From positions 78,121,830 to 78,185,829 of the forward strand of contig OZ023273.1 of assembly GCA_964007475.1 (NCBI GenBank): a DNA stretch of 64,000 nt, written 5' to 3'. The DNA comes from Hybos culiciformis. Taxonomy: Eukaryota > Arthropoda > Insecta > Diptera > Hybotidae. Positions 1-10,459 of this stretch are shown here, in pieces. How positions within the stretch are numbered: position 1 is the stretch's first letter; every line of letters begins with the position of its first letter. Made by a program: the position numbers and the translations under genes. The notes under the pieces were generated by a model that saw only the letters and a list, made by a program, of their open reading frames with translations, had not been told where the DNA came from and searched no databases.

Positions 1-2789
1 AAAATTTTACATATTTAGTATGAAAAAATCGCCTTTCGACGGTTTTTAGGCTCTAGCTCAAAAACCAAATAATATTTTATAAAACAATTTTTTTTTACAT
101 TAAAATTCATAAAATTACGCTTCTTTTGGCATTTAAAAAATTAAAATCGATGCACTGGTTCGCGAGCTATGAGGTCTCAAAATTGAGAAAGAAAATTTTA
201 CATATAATTTTAGTATGAAAAAATTACCTTTTGACGGTTTTTAGGCTCTAGCTCAAAAACTCAAAAATATTTTATAAAACAATTTTTTTTAGATTAAAAT
301 TCATAAAATAACGCTTCTTTTGGCATTTAAAAAATTAATATCGATCCACTGGTTCGCTATCTATGACTCTCAAAGTTGAGAAAGAAAATTTTACATATTT
401 AGTATGTAAAAATCGCCATTCGACGGTTTTTAGGCTCTAGCTCAAAAACCAAAAAATATTTTATAAAACAATTTTTTTTTAGATTAAAATTCATAAAATT
501 GCGATTCTTTTGGCATTTAAAAAATTAAAATCGATGCACTGGTTCGCGAGCTATAAGCTCTCAAAGTTGAGAAAGAAAATTTTACATATATATTTAGTAT
601 GAAAAAATCGCCTTTCGACGGTTTTTAGGCTCTAGCTCAAAAACCAAAAAATATTTTATAAAACAATTTTTTTTAGATTAAAATTCATAAAATTACGCTT
701 CTTTTGGCATTTAAAAAATTAAAATCGATGCACTGGTTCGCGAGCTATGAACTCTCAAAGTTGAGAAAGAAAATTTTACATATTTGGTATGAAAAAATCG
801 CCTTTCGACGGTTTTTAGGCTGTAGCTCAAAAACCAAAAAATATTTTCTAAAACAATTTTTTTTTTAGATTAAAATTCATAAAATTACGCTTCTTTTGGC
901 ATTTAAAAAATTTAAATCGATGTACTGGTTCGCGAGCTATGAGCTCTCAAAGTTGCGAAAGAAAATTTTACATATTTAGTATGAAAAAATCGCCTTTCGA
1001 CGGTTTTTAGGCTCTAGCTCAAAAACCAAAAAATATTTTATAAAACAATTTTTTTTTTAGATTAAAATTCATAAAATTACGCTTCTTTTGGCATTTAAAA
1101 AATTTAAATCGATGCACTGATTCGCGAGCTATGAGCTCTCAAAGTTGAGAAAGGAAATTTTCGACGATTTTTAGGCTGTAGCTCAAAAACCAAATAATAT
1201 TTTATAAAACAATTTTTTTTTAGATTAAAACTCATAAAATTACGCTTCTTTTGGCATTTAAAAAATTAAAATCGATGCACTGGTTCTCTCAAAATTGAGA
1301 AAGAAAATTTTACATATAATTTTAGTATGCAAAAATCGCCTTTTGACGGTTTTTAGGCTCTAGCTGAAAAACCCAAAAATATTTTATAAAACAATTTTTT
1401 TTAGATTAAAATTCATAAAATTACGCTTCTTTTGGCATTTAAAAAATTAATATCGATCCACTGGTTCGCGATCTATGAGCTCGCAAAGTTGAGAAAGAAA
1501 ATTTTACATATTTAGTATGTAAAAATCGCCATTCGACGGTTTTTAGGCTCTAGCTCAAAAACTAAAAAATATTTTATAAAACATTTTTTTTTAGATTAAA
1601 ATTCATAAAATTACGCTTCTTTTGGCATTTAAAAAATTAAAATCGATGCACTGGTTTGCGAGCTACGAGCTCTCAAAATTGAGAAAGAAAATTTTAAATA
1701 TAATTTTAGTATGAAAAAATCGCCTTTTGACGGTTTTTAGGCTCTAGCTCAAAAACCCAAAAATATTTTATAAAACAATTTTTTTAGATTAAAATTCCTA
1801 AAATAACGCTTCTTTTGGCATTTAAAAAATTAATATCGATCCACTGGTTCGCGATCTATGAGCTCTCAAAGTTGAGAAAGAAAATTTTACATATTTAGTA
1901 TGTAAAAATCGCCATTCGACGGTTTTTAGGCTCTAGCTCAAAAACCAAAAAATATTTTATAAAACAATTTTTTTTTAGATTAAAACTCATAAAATTACGC
2001 TTCTTTTGGCATTTAAAAAATTAAAATCGATGCACTGGTTCGCGAGCTATGAGCTCTCAAAATTGAGAAAGAAAATTTTACATATAATTTTAGTATGAAA
2101 AAATCGCCTTTTGACGGTTTTTAGGCTCTAGCTCAAAAACCCAAAAATATTTTATAAAACAATTTTTTTTAGATTAAAATTCATAAAATTACGCTTCTTT
2201 TGGCATTTAAAAAATTAATATCGATCCACTGGTTCGCGATCTATGAGCTCGCAAAGTTGAGAAAGAAAATTTTACATATTTAGTATGTAAAAATCGCCAT
2301 TCGACTGTTTTTAGGCTCTAGCTCAAAAACTAAAAAATATTTTATAAAACAATTTTTTTTAGATTAAAATTCATAAAATTACGCTTCTTTTGGCATTTAA
2401 AAAATTAAAATCGATGAACTGGTTCGCGAGCTATGAGCTCTCAAAATTGAGAAAGAAAATTTTACATATAATTTTAGTATGAAAAAATCGCCTTTTGACG
2501 GTTTTTAGGCTCTAGCTCAAAAACCCAAAAATATTTTATAAAACAATTTTTTTTAGATTAAAATTCATAAAATAACGCTTCTTTTGGCATTTAAAAAATT
2601 AATATCGATCCACTGGTTCGCGATCTATGAGCTCTCAAAGTTGAGAAAGAAAATTTTACATATTTAGTATGTAAAAATCGCCATTCGACGGTTTTTAGGC
2701 TCTAGCTCAAAAACCAAAAAATATTTTATAAAACAATTTTTTTTTAGATTAAAACTCATAAAATTACGCTTCTTTTGGCATTTAACAAA

Positions 2790-3960
2790 TTAAAATCGAT
2801 GCACTGGTTCGCGAGCTATGAGCTCTCAAAATTGAGAAAGAAAATTTTACATATAATTTTAGTATGAAAAAATTGCCTTTTGACGGTTTTTAGGCTCTAG
2901 CTCAAAAACCCAAAAATTACGCTTCTTTTGGCATTTAAAAAATTAATATCGATCCACTGGTTCGCGATCTATGAGCTCGCAAAGTTGAGAAAGAAAATTT
3001 TACATATTTAGTATGTAAAAATCCCCATTCGACGGTTTTTAGGCTCTAGCTCAAAAACCAAAAAATATTTTATAAAACAATTTTTTTTTAGATTAAAACT
3101 CATAAAATTACGCTTCTTTTGGCATTTAAAAAATTAAAATCGATGCACTGGTTCGCGAGCTATGAGCTCTCAAAATTGAGAAAGAAAATTTTACATATAA
3201 TTTTAGTATGAAAAAATTGCCTTTTGACGGTTTTTAGGCTCTAGCTCAAAAACCCAAAAATTACGCTTCTTTTGGCATTTAAAAAATTAATATCGATCCA
3301 CTGGTTCGCGATCTATGAGCTCGCAAAGTTGAGAAAGAAAATTTTACATATTTAGTATGTAAAAATCCCCATTCGACGGTTTTTAGGCTCTAGCTCAAAA
3401 ACCAAAAAATATTTTATAAAACAATTTTTTTTAGATTAAAATTCATAAAATAACGCTTCTTTTGGCATTTAAAAAATTAATATCGATCCACTGGTTCGCG
3501 ATCTATGAGCTCGCAAAGTTGAGAAAGAAAATTTTACATATTTAGTATGTAAAAATCGCCATTCGACGGTTTTTAGGCTCTAGCTCAAAAACCAAAAAAT
3601 ATTTTATAAAACAATTTTTTTTTAGATTAAAACTCATAAAATTACGCTTCTTTTGGCATTTAAAAAATTAAAATCGATGCACTGGTTTGCGAGCTATGAG
3701 CTCTCAAAATTGAGAAAGAAAATTTTACATATAATTTTAGTATGAAAAAATTGCCTTTTGACGGTTTTTAGGCTCTAGCTCAAAAACCCAAAAATTACGC
3801 TTCTTTTGGCATTTAAAAAATTAATATCGATCCACTGGTTCGCGATCTATGAGCTCGCAAAGTTGAGAAAGAAAATTTTACATATTTAGTATGTAAAAAT
3901 CCCCATTCGACGGTTTTTAGGTCCTATCTCAAAAACCAAAAAATATTTTATGAAACAATT
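2790..3960 (+). repeat. Local amplification of a 344-bp truncated dimer
   Basis: Three type B monomers share the same internal deletion: ACCCAAAAATTACGCTTC joins the sequence just after the CTCAAAAACCC box directly to the TTACGCTTC box, removing about 50 bp including the T tract. They lie at 2908, 3252 and 3786. The first two are 344 bp apart; the third is 534 bp on, which is 344 plus one 190-bp monomer. The identical deletion ends show that one event was then amplified locally. The paralogous region downstream (about 6700-7620) lacks these monomers. Confidence 0.75.
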
Positions 3961-4560
3961 TTTTTTTAGATTAAAATTCATAAAATTACGCTTCTTTTGG
4001 CATTTAAAAAATTAAAATCGATGCACTGGTTCGCGAGCTATGAGCTCTCAAAATTGAGAAAGAAAATTTTACATATAATTTTAGTATGAAAAAATCGCCT
4101 TTTGACGGTTTTTAGGCTCTAGCTCAAAAACCCAAAAATATTTTATAAAACAATTTTTTTAGATTAAAATTCATAAAATTACGCTTCTTTTGGCATTTAA
4201 AAAATTAATATCGATCCACTGGTTCGCGATCTATGAGCTCTCAAAGTTGAGAAAGAAAATTTTACATATTTAGTATGTAAAAATCGCCTTTCGACGGTTG
4301 TTAGGCTGTAGCTCAAAAACCAAAAAATTTTTATATTTTTTTTAGATTAAAATTCATAAAATTACGCTTCTTTTGGCATTTAAAAGATTAAAATCGATGC
4401 AATGGTTCGCGAGCTATGAGCTCTCAAAGTTGAGAAAGAAAATTTTACATATATATTTAGTATGAAAAAATCGCCTTTCGACGGTTTTTAGGCTCTAGCT
4501 CAAAAACCAAAAAAATATTTTATAAAACAATTTTTTTTTAGATTAAAATTCATAAAATTA

Positions 4561-4940
4561 CGCTTCTTTTGGCATTTAAAAAATTAAAAACGATGCACTG
4601 GTTCGCGAGCTATGAACTCTCAAAGTTGAGAAAGAAAATTTTACATATTTGGTATGAAAAAATCGCCTTTCGACGGTTTTTAGGCTGTAGCTCAAAAACC
4701 AAAAAAAATTTTATAAAACAATTTTTTTTAGATTAAAATTCATAAAATTACGCTTCTTTTGGCATTTAAAAAATTAAAAACGATGCACTGGTTCGCGAGC
4801 TATGAACTCTCAAAGTTGAGAAAGAAAATTTTACATATTTGGTATGAAAAAATCGCCTTTCGACGGTTTTTAGGCTGTAGCTCAAAAACCAAAAAAAATT
4901 TTATAAAACAATTTTTTTTAGATTAAAATTCATAAAATTA
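4561..4940 (+). repeat. Recent 190-bp single-monomer duplication
   Basis: Two adjacent C-like monomers (4561-4750 and 4751-4940) appear identical over the full 190 bp. They share the private variants AAATTAAAAACGATGCACTG and CCAAAAAAAATTTTATAAAA. Neighbouring monomers usually differ at several positions, so this looks like one of the youngest duplications in the window. Confidence 0.8.
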
Positions 4941-5005
4941 CGCTTCTTTTGGCATTTAAAAAATTAAAATCGATGCACTGGTTCGCGAGCTATGAACTCT
5001 CATCA

Positions 5006-8000
5006 AAAACCTAAAAATATTTTATAAAACAATTTTTTTTAGATTAAAATTCATAAAATAACGCTTCTTTTGGCATTTAAAAAATTAATATCGATCTACT
5101 GGTTCGCGATCTATGAGCTCTCAAAGTTGAGAAAGAAAATTTTACATATTTAGTATGTAAAAATCGCCATTCGACGGTTTTTAGGCTCTAGCTCAAAAAC
5201 CAAAAAATATTTTATAAAACAATTTTTTTTTAGATTAAAATTCATAAAATTGCGATTCTTTTGGCATTTAAAAAATTAAAATCGATGCACTGGTTCGCGA
5301 GCTATGAGCTCTCAAAGTTGAGAAAGAAAATTTTACATATATATTTAGTATGAAAAAATCGCCTTTCGACGGTTTTTAGGCTCTAGCTCAAAAACCAAAA
5401 AATATTTTATAAAACAATTTTTTTTAGATTAAAATTCATAAAATTACGCTTCTTTTGGCATTTAAAAAATTAAAATCGATGCACTGGTTCGCGAGCTATG
5501 AACTCTCAAAGTTGAGAAAGAAAATTTTACATATTTGGTATGAAAAAATCGCCTTTCGACGGTTTTTAGTCTCTAGCTCAAAAACCAAAAAATATTTTAT
5601 AAAACAATTTTTTTTTTAGATTAAAATTCATAAAATTACGCTTCTTTTGGCATTTAAAAAATTTAAATCGATGCACTGATTCGCGAGCTATGAGCTATCA
5701 AAGTTGAGAAAGGAAATTTTCGACGGTTTTTAGGCTGTAGCTCAAAAACCAAATAATATTTTATAAAACAATTTTTTTTTAGATTAAAACTCATACAATT
5801 ACGCTTCTTTTGGCATTTAAAAAATTAAAATCGATGCACTGGTTCTCTCAAAATTGAGAAAGAAAATTTTACATATAATTTTAGTATGCAAAAATCGCCT
5901 TTTGACGGTTTTTAGGCTCTAGCTCAAAAACCCAAAAATATTTTATAAAACAATTTTTTTTAGATTAAAATTCATAAAATTACGCTTCTTTTGGCATTTA
6001 AAAAATTAATATCGATCCACTGGTTCGCGATCTATGAGCTCGCAAAGTTGAGAAAGAAAATTTTACATATTTAGTATGTAAAAATCGCCATTCGACGGTT
6101 TTTAGGCTCTAGCTCAAAAACTAAAAAATATTTTATAAAACAATTTTTTTTAGATTAAAATTCATAAAATTACGCTTCTTTTGGCATTTAAAAAATTAAA
6201 ATCGATGCACTGGTTCGCGAGCTACGAGCTCTCAAAATTGAGAAAGAAAATTTTAAATATAATTTTAGTATGAAAAAATCGCCTTTTGACGGTTTTTAGG
6301 CTCTAGCTCAAAAACCCAAAAATATTTTATAAAACAATTTTTTTTAGATTAAAATTCCTAAAATTACGCTTCTTTTGGCATTTAAAAAATTAATATCGAT
6401 CCACTGGTTCGCGATCTATGAGCTCTCAAAGTTGAGAAAGAAAATTTTACATATTTAGTATGTAAAAATCGCCATTCGACGGTTTTTAGGCTCTAGCTCA
6501 AAAACCAAAAAATATTTTATAAAACAATTTTTTTTTAGATTAAAACTCATAAAATTACGCTTCTTTTGGCATTTAAAAAATTAAAATCGATGCACTGGTT
6601 CGCGAGCTATGAGCTCTCAAAATTGAGAAAGAAAATTTTACATATAATTTTAGTATGAAAAAATCGCCTTTTGACGGTTTTTAGGCTCTAGCTCAAAAAC
6701 CCAAAATTATTTTATAAAACAATTTTTTTTAGATTAAAATTCATAAAATTACGCTTCTTTTGGCATTTAAAAAATTAATATCGATCTATGAGCTCGCAAA
6801 GTTGAGAAAGAAAATTTTACATATTTAGTATGTAAAAATCGCCATTCGACGGTTTTTAGGCTCTAGCTCAAAAACTAAAAAATATTTTATAAAACAATTT
6901 TTTTTAGATTAAAATTCATAAAATTACGCTTCTTTTGGCATTTAAAAAATTAAAATCGATGCACTGGTTCGCGAGCTATGAGCTCTCAAAATTGAGAAAG
7001 AAAATTTTACATATAATTTTAGTATGAAAAAATCGCCTTTTGACGGTTTTTAGGCTCTAGCTCAAAAACCCAAAAATATTTTATAAAACAATTTTTTTTA
7101 GATTAAAATTCATAAAATAACGCTTCTTTTGGCATTTAAAAAATTAATATCGATCCACTGGTTCGCGATCTATGAGCTCTCAAAGTTGAGAAAGAAAATT
7201 TTACATATTTAGTATGTAAAAATCGCCATTCGACGGTTTTTAGGCTCTAGCTCAAAAACCAAAAAATATTTTATAAAACAATTTTTTTTAGATTAAAACT
7301 CATAAAATTACGCTTCTTTTGGCATTTAAAAAATTAAAATCGATGCACTGGTTCGCGAGCTATGAGCTCTCAAAATTGAGAAAGAAAATTTTACATATAA
7401 TTTTAGTATGAAAAAATTGCCTTTTGACGGTTTTTAGGCTCTAGCTCAAAAACCCAATAATATTTTATAAAACAATTTTTTTAGATTAAAATTCATAAAA
7501 TTACGCTTCTTTTGGCATTTAAAAAATTAATATCGATCCACTGGTTCGCGATCTATGAGCTCGCAAAGTTGAGAAAGAAAATTTTACATATTTAGTATGT
7601 AAAAATCCCCATTCGACGGTTTTTAGGTCCTATCTCAAAAACCAAAAAATATTTTATGAAACAATTTTTTTTTAGATTAAAATTCATAAAATTACGCTTC
7701 TTTTGGCATTTAAAAAATTAAAATCGATGCACTGGTTCGCGAGCTATGAGCTCTCAAAATTGAGAAAGAAAATTTTACATATAATTTTAGTATGAAAAAA
7801 TCGCCTTTTGACGGTTTTTAGGCTCTAGCTCAAAAACCCAAAAATATTTTATAAAACAATTTTTTTTAGATTAAAATTCATAAAATTACGCTTCTTTGGC
7901 ATTTAAAAAATTTAAATCGATGCACTGGTTCGCGAGCTATGAGCTCTCAAAGTTGCGAAAGAAAATTTTACATATTTAGTATGAAAAAATCGCCTTTCGA
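5006..8000 (+). repeat. Higher-order duplication in block 1, copy 2
   Basis: This is the paralogue of about 260-5005, with the same order of variant monomers. Markers include GCGATTC at 5252, the short AAGGAAATTTTCGACG monomer near 5711, the GGTTCTCTCAAAATTG junction near 5840, the GTATGCAAAAATCG variant near 5886 and GTCCTATCTC at 7627. It is shorter than copy 1 because it lacks one monomer near the start and the 344-bp units in the middle. One further monomer near 6780 has lost the CCACTGGTTCGCGA part of its core. Confidence 0.65.
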
Positions 8001-8511
8001 CGGTTTTTAGGCTCTAGCTCAAAAACCAAAAAATATTTTATAAAACAATTTTTTTTTAGATTAAAATTCATAAAATTACGCTTCTTTTGGCATTTAAAAA
8101 ATTAAAATCGATGCACTGGTTCGCGAGCTATGAACTCTCAAAGTTGAGAAAGAAAATTTTACATATTTGGTATGAAAAAATCGCCTTTCGACGGTTTTTA
8201 GGCTGTAGCTCAAAAACCAAAAAATTTTTATAAAACAATTTTTTTTTAGATTAAAATTCATAAAATTACGCTTCTTTTGGCATTTAAAAAATTAAACTCG
8301 ATGCACTGGTTCGCGAGCTATGAGCTCTTAAAGTTGAGAAAGAAAATTTTACATATTTAGTATGAAAAAATCGCCTTTCGACGGTTTTTAGGCTCTAGCT
8401 CAAAAACCAAATAATATTTTATGAAACAATTTTTTTTAGATTAAAATTCATAAAATTTCGCTTCTTTTGGCATTTAAAAAATTAAAATCGATGCACTGGT
8501 TCGCGAGCTAT
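7860..8511 (+). repeat. Left half of a dispersed paralogous monomer block, split by the transposon
   Basis: The order of rare variants here (AAATTTAAATCGATG, GTTGCGAAAG, ATTAAACTCGATG near 8290, then ATGAAACAATTT with AATTTCGCTTC near 8420-8460) is repeated at 20820-21465 and 44720-45355. In those copies the sequence continues into AGCTATGAGCTCCCAAAG without a break. Here the same continuation is found only after the transposon, at 10474. The block therefore supplies the empty-site comparison for the insertion. Confidence 0.85.
8510..8511. other. Left target-site duplication (AT)
   Basis: The empty site in the paralogues at about 21,465 and 45,353 reads GCGAGCTATGAGCTCCC. The filled site reads GCGAGCTAT, the element, then ATGAGCTCCC. 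The two extra bases are AT, duplicated on both sides. Confidence 0.9.
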
Positions 8512-8525
8512 CCCAACAAACCAGA
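8512..8525 (+). repeat. Left terminal inverted repeat
   Basis: CCCAACAAACCAGA matches all 14 bases of the reverse complement of the right end (10460-10473). The match stops at the next base. Confidence 0.92.
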
Positions 8526-8545
8526 GTTTAATCTTTGATCGAACT

Positions 8546-8579
8546 AAGATTAGTTTTTTTTAGCTAAAAGACTAATCTT
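8546..8579. repeat. Left subterminal hairpin
   Basis: AAGATTAGT (8546-8554) and ACTAATCTT (8571-8579) form a perfect 9-bp stem around a 16-base loop. Related AAGATTAAT stems occur near the right end, so these may be subterminal binding sites for a transposase supplied in trans. That role is inferred from position only. Confidence 0.7.
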
Positions 8580-8616
8580 TTTATTCATCTATTCGCCTAA
8601 CATTTTGTCCCTCCCT
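8580..8616. other. Short unique spacer inside the transposon
   Basis: About 37 bp of non-repeated sequence between the left hairpin and the first 48-bp unit. I see no coding or regulatory signal in it. Confidence 0.5.
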
Positions 8617-8904
8617 AGATGTATTATAGAGATCCATTAAAGATTAATTATAAAGATAGATTTTAGATGTATTATAGAGATCCATTAAAGATTAATTATA
8701 AAGATAGATTTTAGATGTATTATAGAGATCCATTAAAGATTGATCGTAAAGATAGATTTTAGATGTATTATAGAGATCCATTAAAGATTGATCATAAAGA
8801 TAGATTTTAGATACATACGGAGATCTATTAAAGATTGATTCGAAAGATAGATTTTTGATGTATATTGAGATCTTCTAAAGATTAATTATAAAGACAGATT
8901 TTAA
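8617..8904 (+). repeat. 48-bp tandem repeat, six units, inside the transposon
   Basis: AGATGTATTATAGAGATCC starts units at 8617, 8665, 8713 and 8761, exactly 48 bp apart. Diverged units start at 8809 (AGATACATACGGAGATC) and about 8857 (GATGTATATTGAGATC). The first four units are nearly identical and the last two are diverged. The last two also form part of the left arm of the foldback, so divergence rises towards the palindrome. Internal tandem repeats of this kind are common in non-autonomous DNA transposons. Confidence 0.92.
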
Positions 8905-9140
8905 CTTTTCATTTGCACTGTATTTACAAATTGACTTAAATTATTTATTTTTAAAATCTCTTAAAAGAGTTTACAGAGATTTTAAAAATAAATAATTTAA
9001 GTCAATTTGTAAATACAGGTGCAAATGAAAAGTAAAAATCTGTCTTTATAATTAATCTTTAGAAGATCTCAATATACATCAAAAATCTATCTTTCGAATC
9101 AATCTTTAATAGATCTCCGTATATATCTAAAATCTATCTT
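8797..9140. repeat. 344-bp foldback (long inverted repeat) inside the transposon
   Basis: The left arm 8797-8960 is matched by the reverse complement in the right arm 8976-9140, around a 15-base spacer (TTAAAAGAGTTTACA). Matching pairs include TTAAAATCTC with GAGATTTTAA at the loop, TACAAATTGACTTAAATT with AATTTAAGTCAATTTGTA, and AAGATAGATTTTAGATA with TATCTAAAATCTATCTT at the base. The arms differ by only a few bases (for example CACTGTATT against the AATACAGGTG complement). Two 48-bp units are thus present in inverted form. It could extrude as a cruciform or be transcribed into a hairpin RNA. Neither is shown here. Confidence 0.92.
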
Positions 9141-9420
9141 ATATTTACTTAGTACTGTGCAAGTGAAAGTAAAAAGGATTTTATATTCATTCATATTCAT
9201 TCATATGGTTAAATTAAAAACCAATTAATCTTATATATTTATATATTTTATTTGTCATGTTCATTTTATATCATTTTATATAAAATATTAATATTTTATT
9301 ATTTTATATATTATTGTTATTATTATAATTTATAATATAGATAATTATTATCACATTCATTCATTCATTACTTATTACTTATTACAATTTGTTTTATTTT
9401 TCCAAACATTATTATTATGA
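9141..9420. other. AT-rich, microsatellite-like interior of the transposon
   Basis: Low-complexity sequence with repeated TTCATTCATA, TTATATA, TTATTATTA and TTACTTATTACTTATTAC words. Near 9154, CTGTGCAAGTGAAAGTAAAAA resembles the CAGGTGCAAATGAAAAGT in the right foldback arm near 9016, so part of the arm may have been duplicated. No open frame of note. Confidence 0.7.
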
Positions 9421-9557
9421 TTTTGCTTAACGCGGTGGAATAAATACTTCATCTCATTCGTAAATTCTACCTCTCCGTACCCTGATCGATGTACTGAATC
9501 TATAAATTAATAAAACTTACACTTTTGAATGCTACGTTCAATATTATGCATACTTAC
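9421..9557 (-). other. Sequence downstream of the exon-like frame; possible intron remnant
   Basis: Reading the minus strand, this stretch follows a GTAAGT donor-like site at 9557-9552. It is less repetitive than its surroundings and includes CGCGGTGG near 9430 and CCTCTCCGTACCCTGATCG near 9471 on the plus strand. I could not find a convincing matching acceptor and downstream exon. Confidence 0.3.
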
Positions 9558-9707
9558 GGAATAAACTTTCTTTAATATTGCAAATACATTCAAATCAGAT
9601 GAATTTGAACAATTAGAAGCTGAAGGTGTAGATGTAATAGCAAGTTCAGGGCAGCAATCTGTTTCCCATTTCTTTTTTTTTTTTATGTCAAATACTTCAG
9701 TTGCCTC
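9558..9707 (-). pseudogene. Degraded exon-like frame ending at a splice donor
   Basis: On the minus strand a 50-codon frame begins just after a TAA (9710-9708) with EATEVFDIKKKKKWETD, continues with a Thr/Ser/Asn-rich stretch (TSTPSASNCSNSSDLN) and ends LKKVYS exactly at GTAAGT, a consensus 5' splice donor. Composition is protein-like: two adjacent Cys, a basic run and a low-complexity Ser/Asn linker, unlike the AT-rich flanks. A 12-base A run (minus strand) encodes the lysines and is a likely frameshift point. In another frame an ATG at 9739 opens an 18-residue peptide (MGDKKVMKLSKRQLKYLT) that stops at 9683. I recognise no family. It could be a relic of the element's own protein, a captured host exon, or chance. 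Confidence 0.35.
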
Positions 9708-9769
9708 TTAGATAGTTTCATTACTTTTTTATCGCCCATTGTCTTTGGTAAATAAGAGTTAAGAATATA

Positions 9770-9995
9770 TTAAAATTAATACAATATTAAAAGATTGATG
9801 GGAGATTAAAAAAAGATCAACATATATAGATTGACGGGAGTTTAGTAAAAGATTAATAAAATATTAATAGGTTGATAGGAGATTGGTAAAAGATTAATAC
9901 AAGATTACAAGAAGATAAATAGAAAATTGAAAAAAAAAAAAAAATAATAATTCCTACCGACAATAGGATAATGGGAAATTGGTAAAATATTAATG
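9770..9995 (+). repeat. Degenerate GATTGATGGGAGATT repeat in the transposon
   Basis: Imperfect copies of a 36-41-bp unit start GATTGATGGGAG (9793), GATTGACGGGAG (9829) and GGTTGATAGGAG (9870). A weaker copy, AGGATAATGGGAAATTGG, lies near 9964. Most are followed by AAAAGATTAATA-type sequence, the same AGATTAAT word found in the 48-bp units and terminal hairpins. This suggests much of the element's filler arose from one simple word. Confidence 0.6.
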
Positions 9996-10333
9996 GATTT
10001 GTCATTTTTTAAAATAGTAACAAGAAAAATAAGAGAAAATAAAAGTTTTACAGTAAGCCAGCGGCAGGTAGTATTGCAAAATTTGGAACTACCAGTACTT
10101 ACCTATTTCCTATTTGTTTATTAATTTTTCTTTTTTTTCCTTTAATTTTTACTTCAATTTCTTATTGAAATTAATTTATTAAAATTTTATTAAAGCCTAA
10201 TTTTTGTTAATTTCCAACCAATAAATTACAACTAAAACAAACACGTTTATTGTTTTGTTTTGATTGTTCGAAATCGAAATTCAAATTCGAATGCGAAACG
10301 AAAAAAATTATGGTCTATCGCTCTCTCTATTTT
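9996..10333. other. AT-rich transposon interior with a small hairpin
   Basis: No gene is visible. A short imperfect hairpin is formed by GTAAG (10053-10057) with CTTAC (10098-10102) and, further in, GGTAGT (10067-10072) with ACTACC (10088-10093). The rest is T-rich sequence, then GAAATCGAAATTCAAATTCG near 10270. A frame open from 10260 through the right end of the element into the satellite has no ATG near its start and is treated as chance. Confidence 0.5.
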
Positions 10334-10365
10334 AAAAAAGATTAATCAAAAGTTTAATCTTTTTT
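10334..10365. repeat. Right subterminal hairpin, inner
   Basis: AAAAAAGATTAA (10334-10345) pairs with the TTAATCTTTTTT that ends at 10365. A closely related second copy lies about 80 bp downstream, so the pair looks like a direct duplication of one hairpin. Confidence 0.7.
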
Positions 10366-10415
10366 CTATCTCTACATTCTCGTTTGAGCATCGATCTTTT
10401 GATCTCTTTATTTTA

Positions 10416-10445
10416 AAAAAGATTAATCTAAAGATTAATCTTTTT
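10416..10445. repeat. Right subterminal hairpin, outer
   Basis: AAAAAGATTAATC (10416-10428) and GATTAATCTTTTT (10433-10445) form a perfect 13-bp stem with a 4-base loop, 14 bp inside the right terminal repeat. Its GATTAATC word recurs across the element. Confidence 0.8.
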
Positions 10446-10459
10446 GCTATCTACTCCCT

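Larger units (their letters stand above)
260..5005 (+). repeat. Higher-order duplication in block 1, copy 1 (~4.75 kb)
   Basis: Rare variants recur downstream at constant offset: the GCGATTC variant at 501 recurs at 5252 (offset 4751), and the short AAGGAAATTTTCGACG monomer near 1152 recurs near 5711 (offset 4559). The 192-bp change in offset means one C-like monomer (about 780-960) is absent from copy 2. Later the offset falls to 3706 (GTCCTATCTC at 3921 and 7627), because copy 1 also holds extra truncated-dimer units around 2790-3960. The copy ends at an aberrant junction, ACTCTCATCAAAAACC, near 5000. Borders are approximate. Confidence 0.7.
1..8511 (+). repeat. Satellite block 1: tandem ~192-bp AT-rich monomer
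   Basis: Continuous head-to-tail copies of one monomer, recognisable by the core TTCGCGAGCTATGAGCTC, which recurs about every 190 bp (for example near 160, 540, 735 and 930). Each monomer also carries GACGGTTTTTAGGCTCTAGC, an AAAATATTTT palindrome, a T tract of 7-10 bases and a GCTTCTTTTGGCATTT box. C-like monomers lie at the outer parts (about 540-1150 and 7890-8511). An alternating A-B dimer of about 384 bp fills most of the interior. The block runs off the left edge of the window and stops abruptly at the transposon. There are no credible genes; stop codons interrupt every frame of most monomers. By eye the base composition is uniformly AT-rich. Confidence 0.97.

Noticed and set aside
1..8511. 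CRISPR-like array (regular repeats)
   Set aside because: The repeated unit is the whole 192-bp monomer with no unique spacers, and the context is eukaryotic satellite.
9672..9684. Poly(A) tail of a retroposed transcript on the minus strand
   Set aside because: The 12-base A run lies inside an otherwise open frame with protein-like sequence on its 3' side, not at the end of an inserted copy, and I see no flanking target duplication around it.
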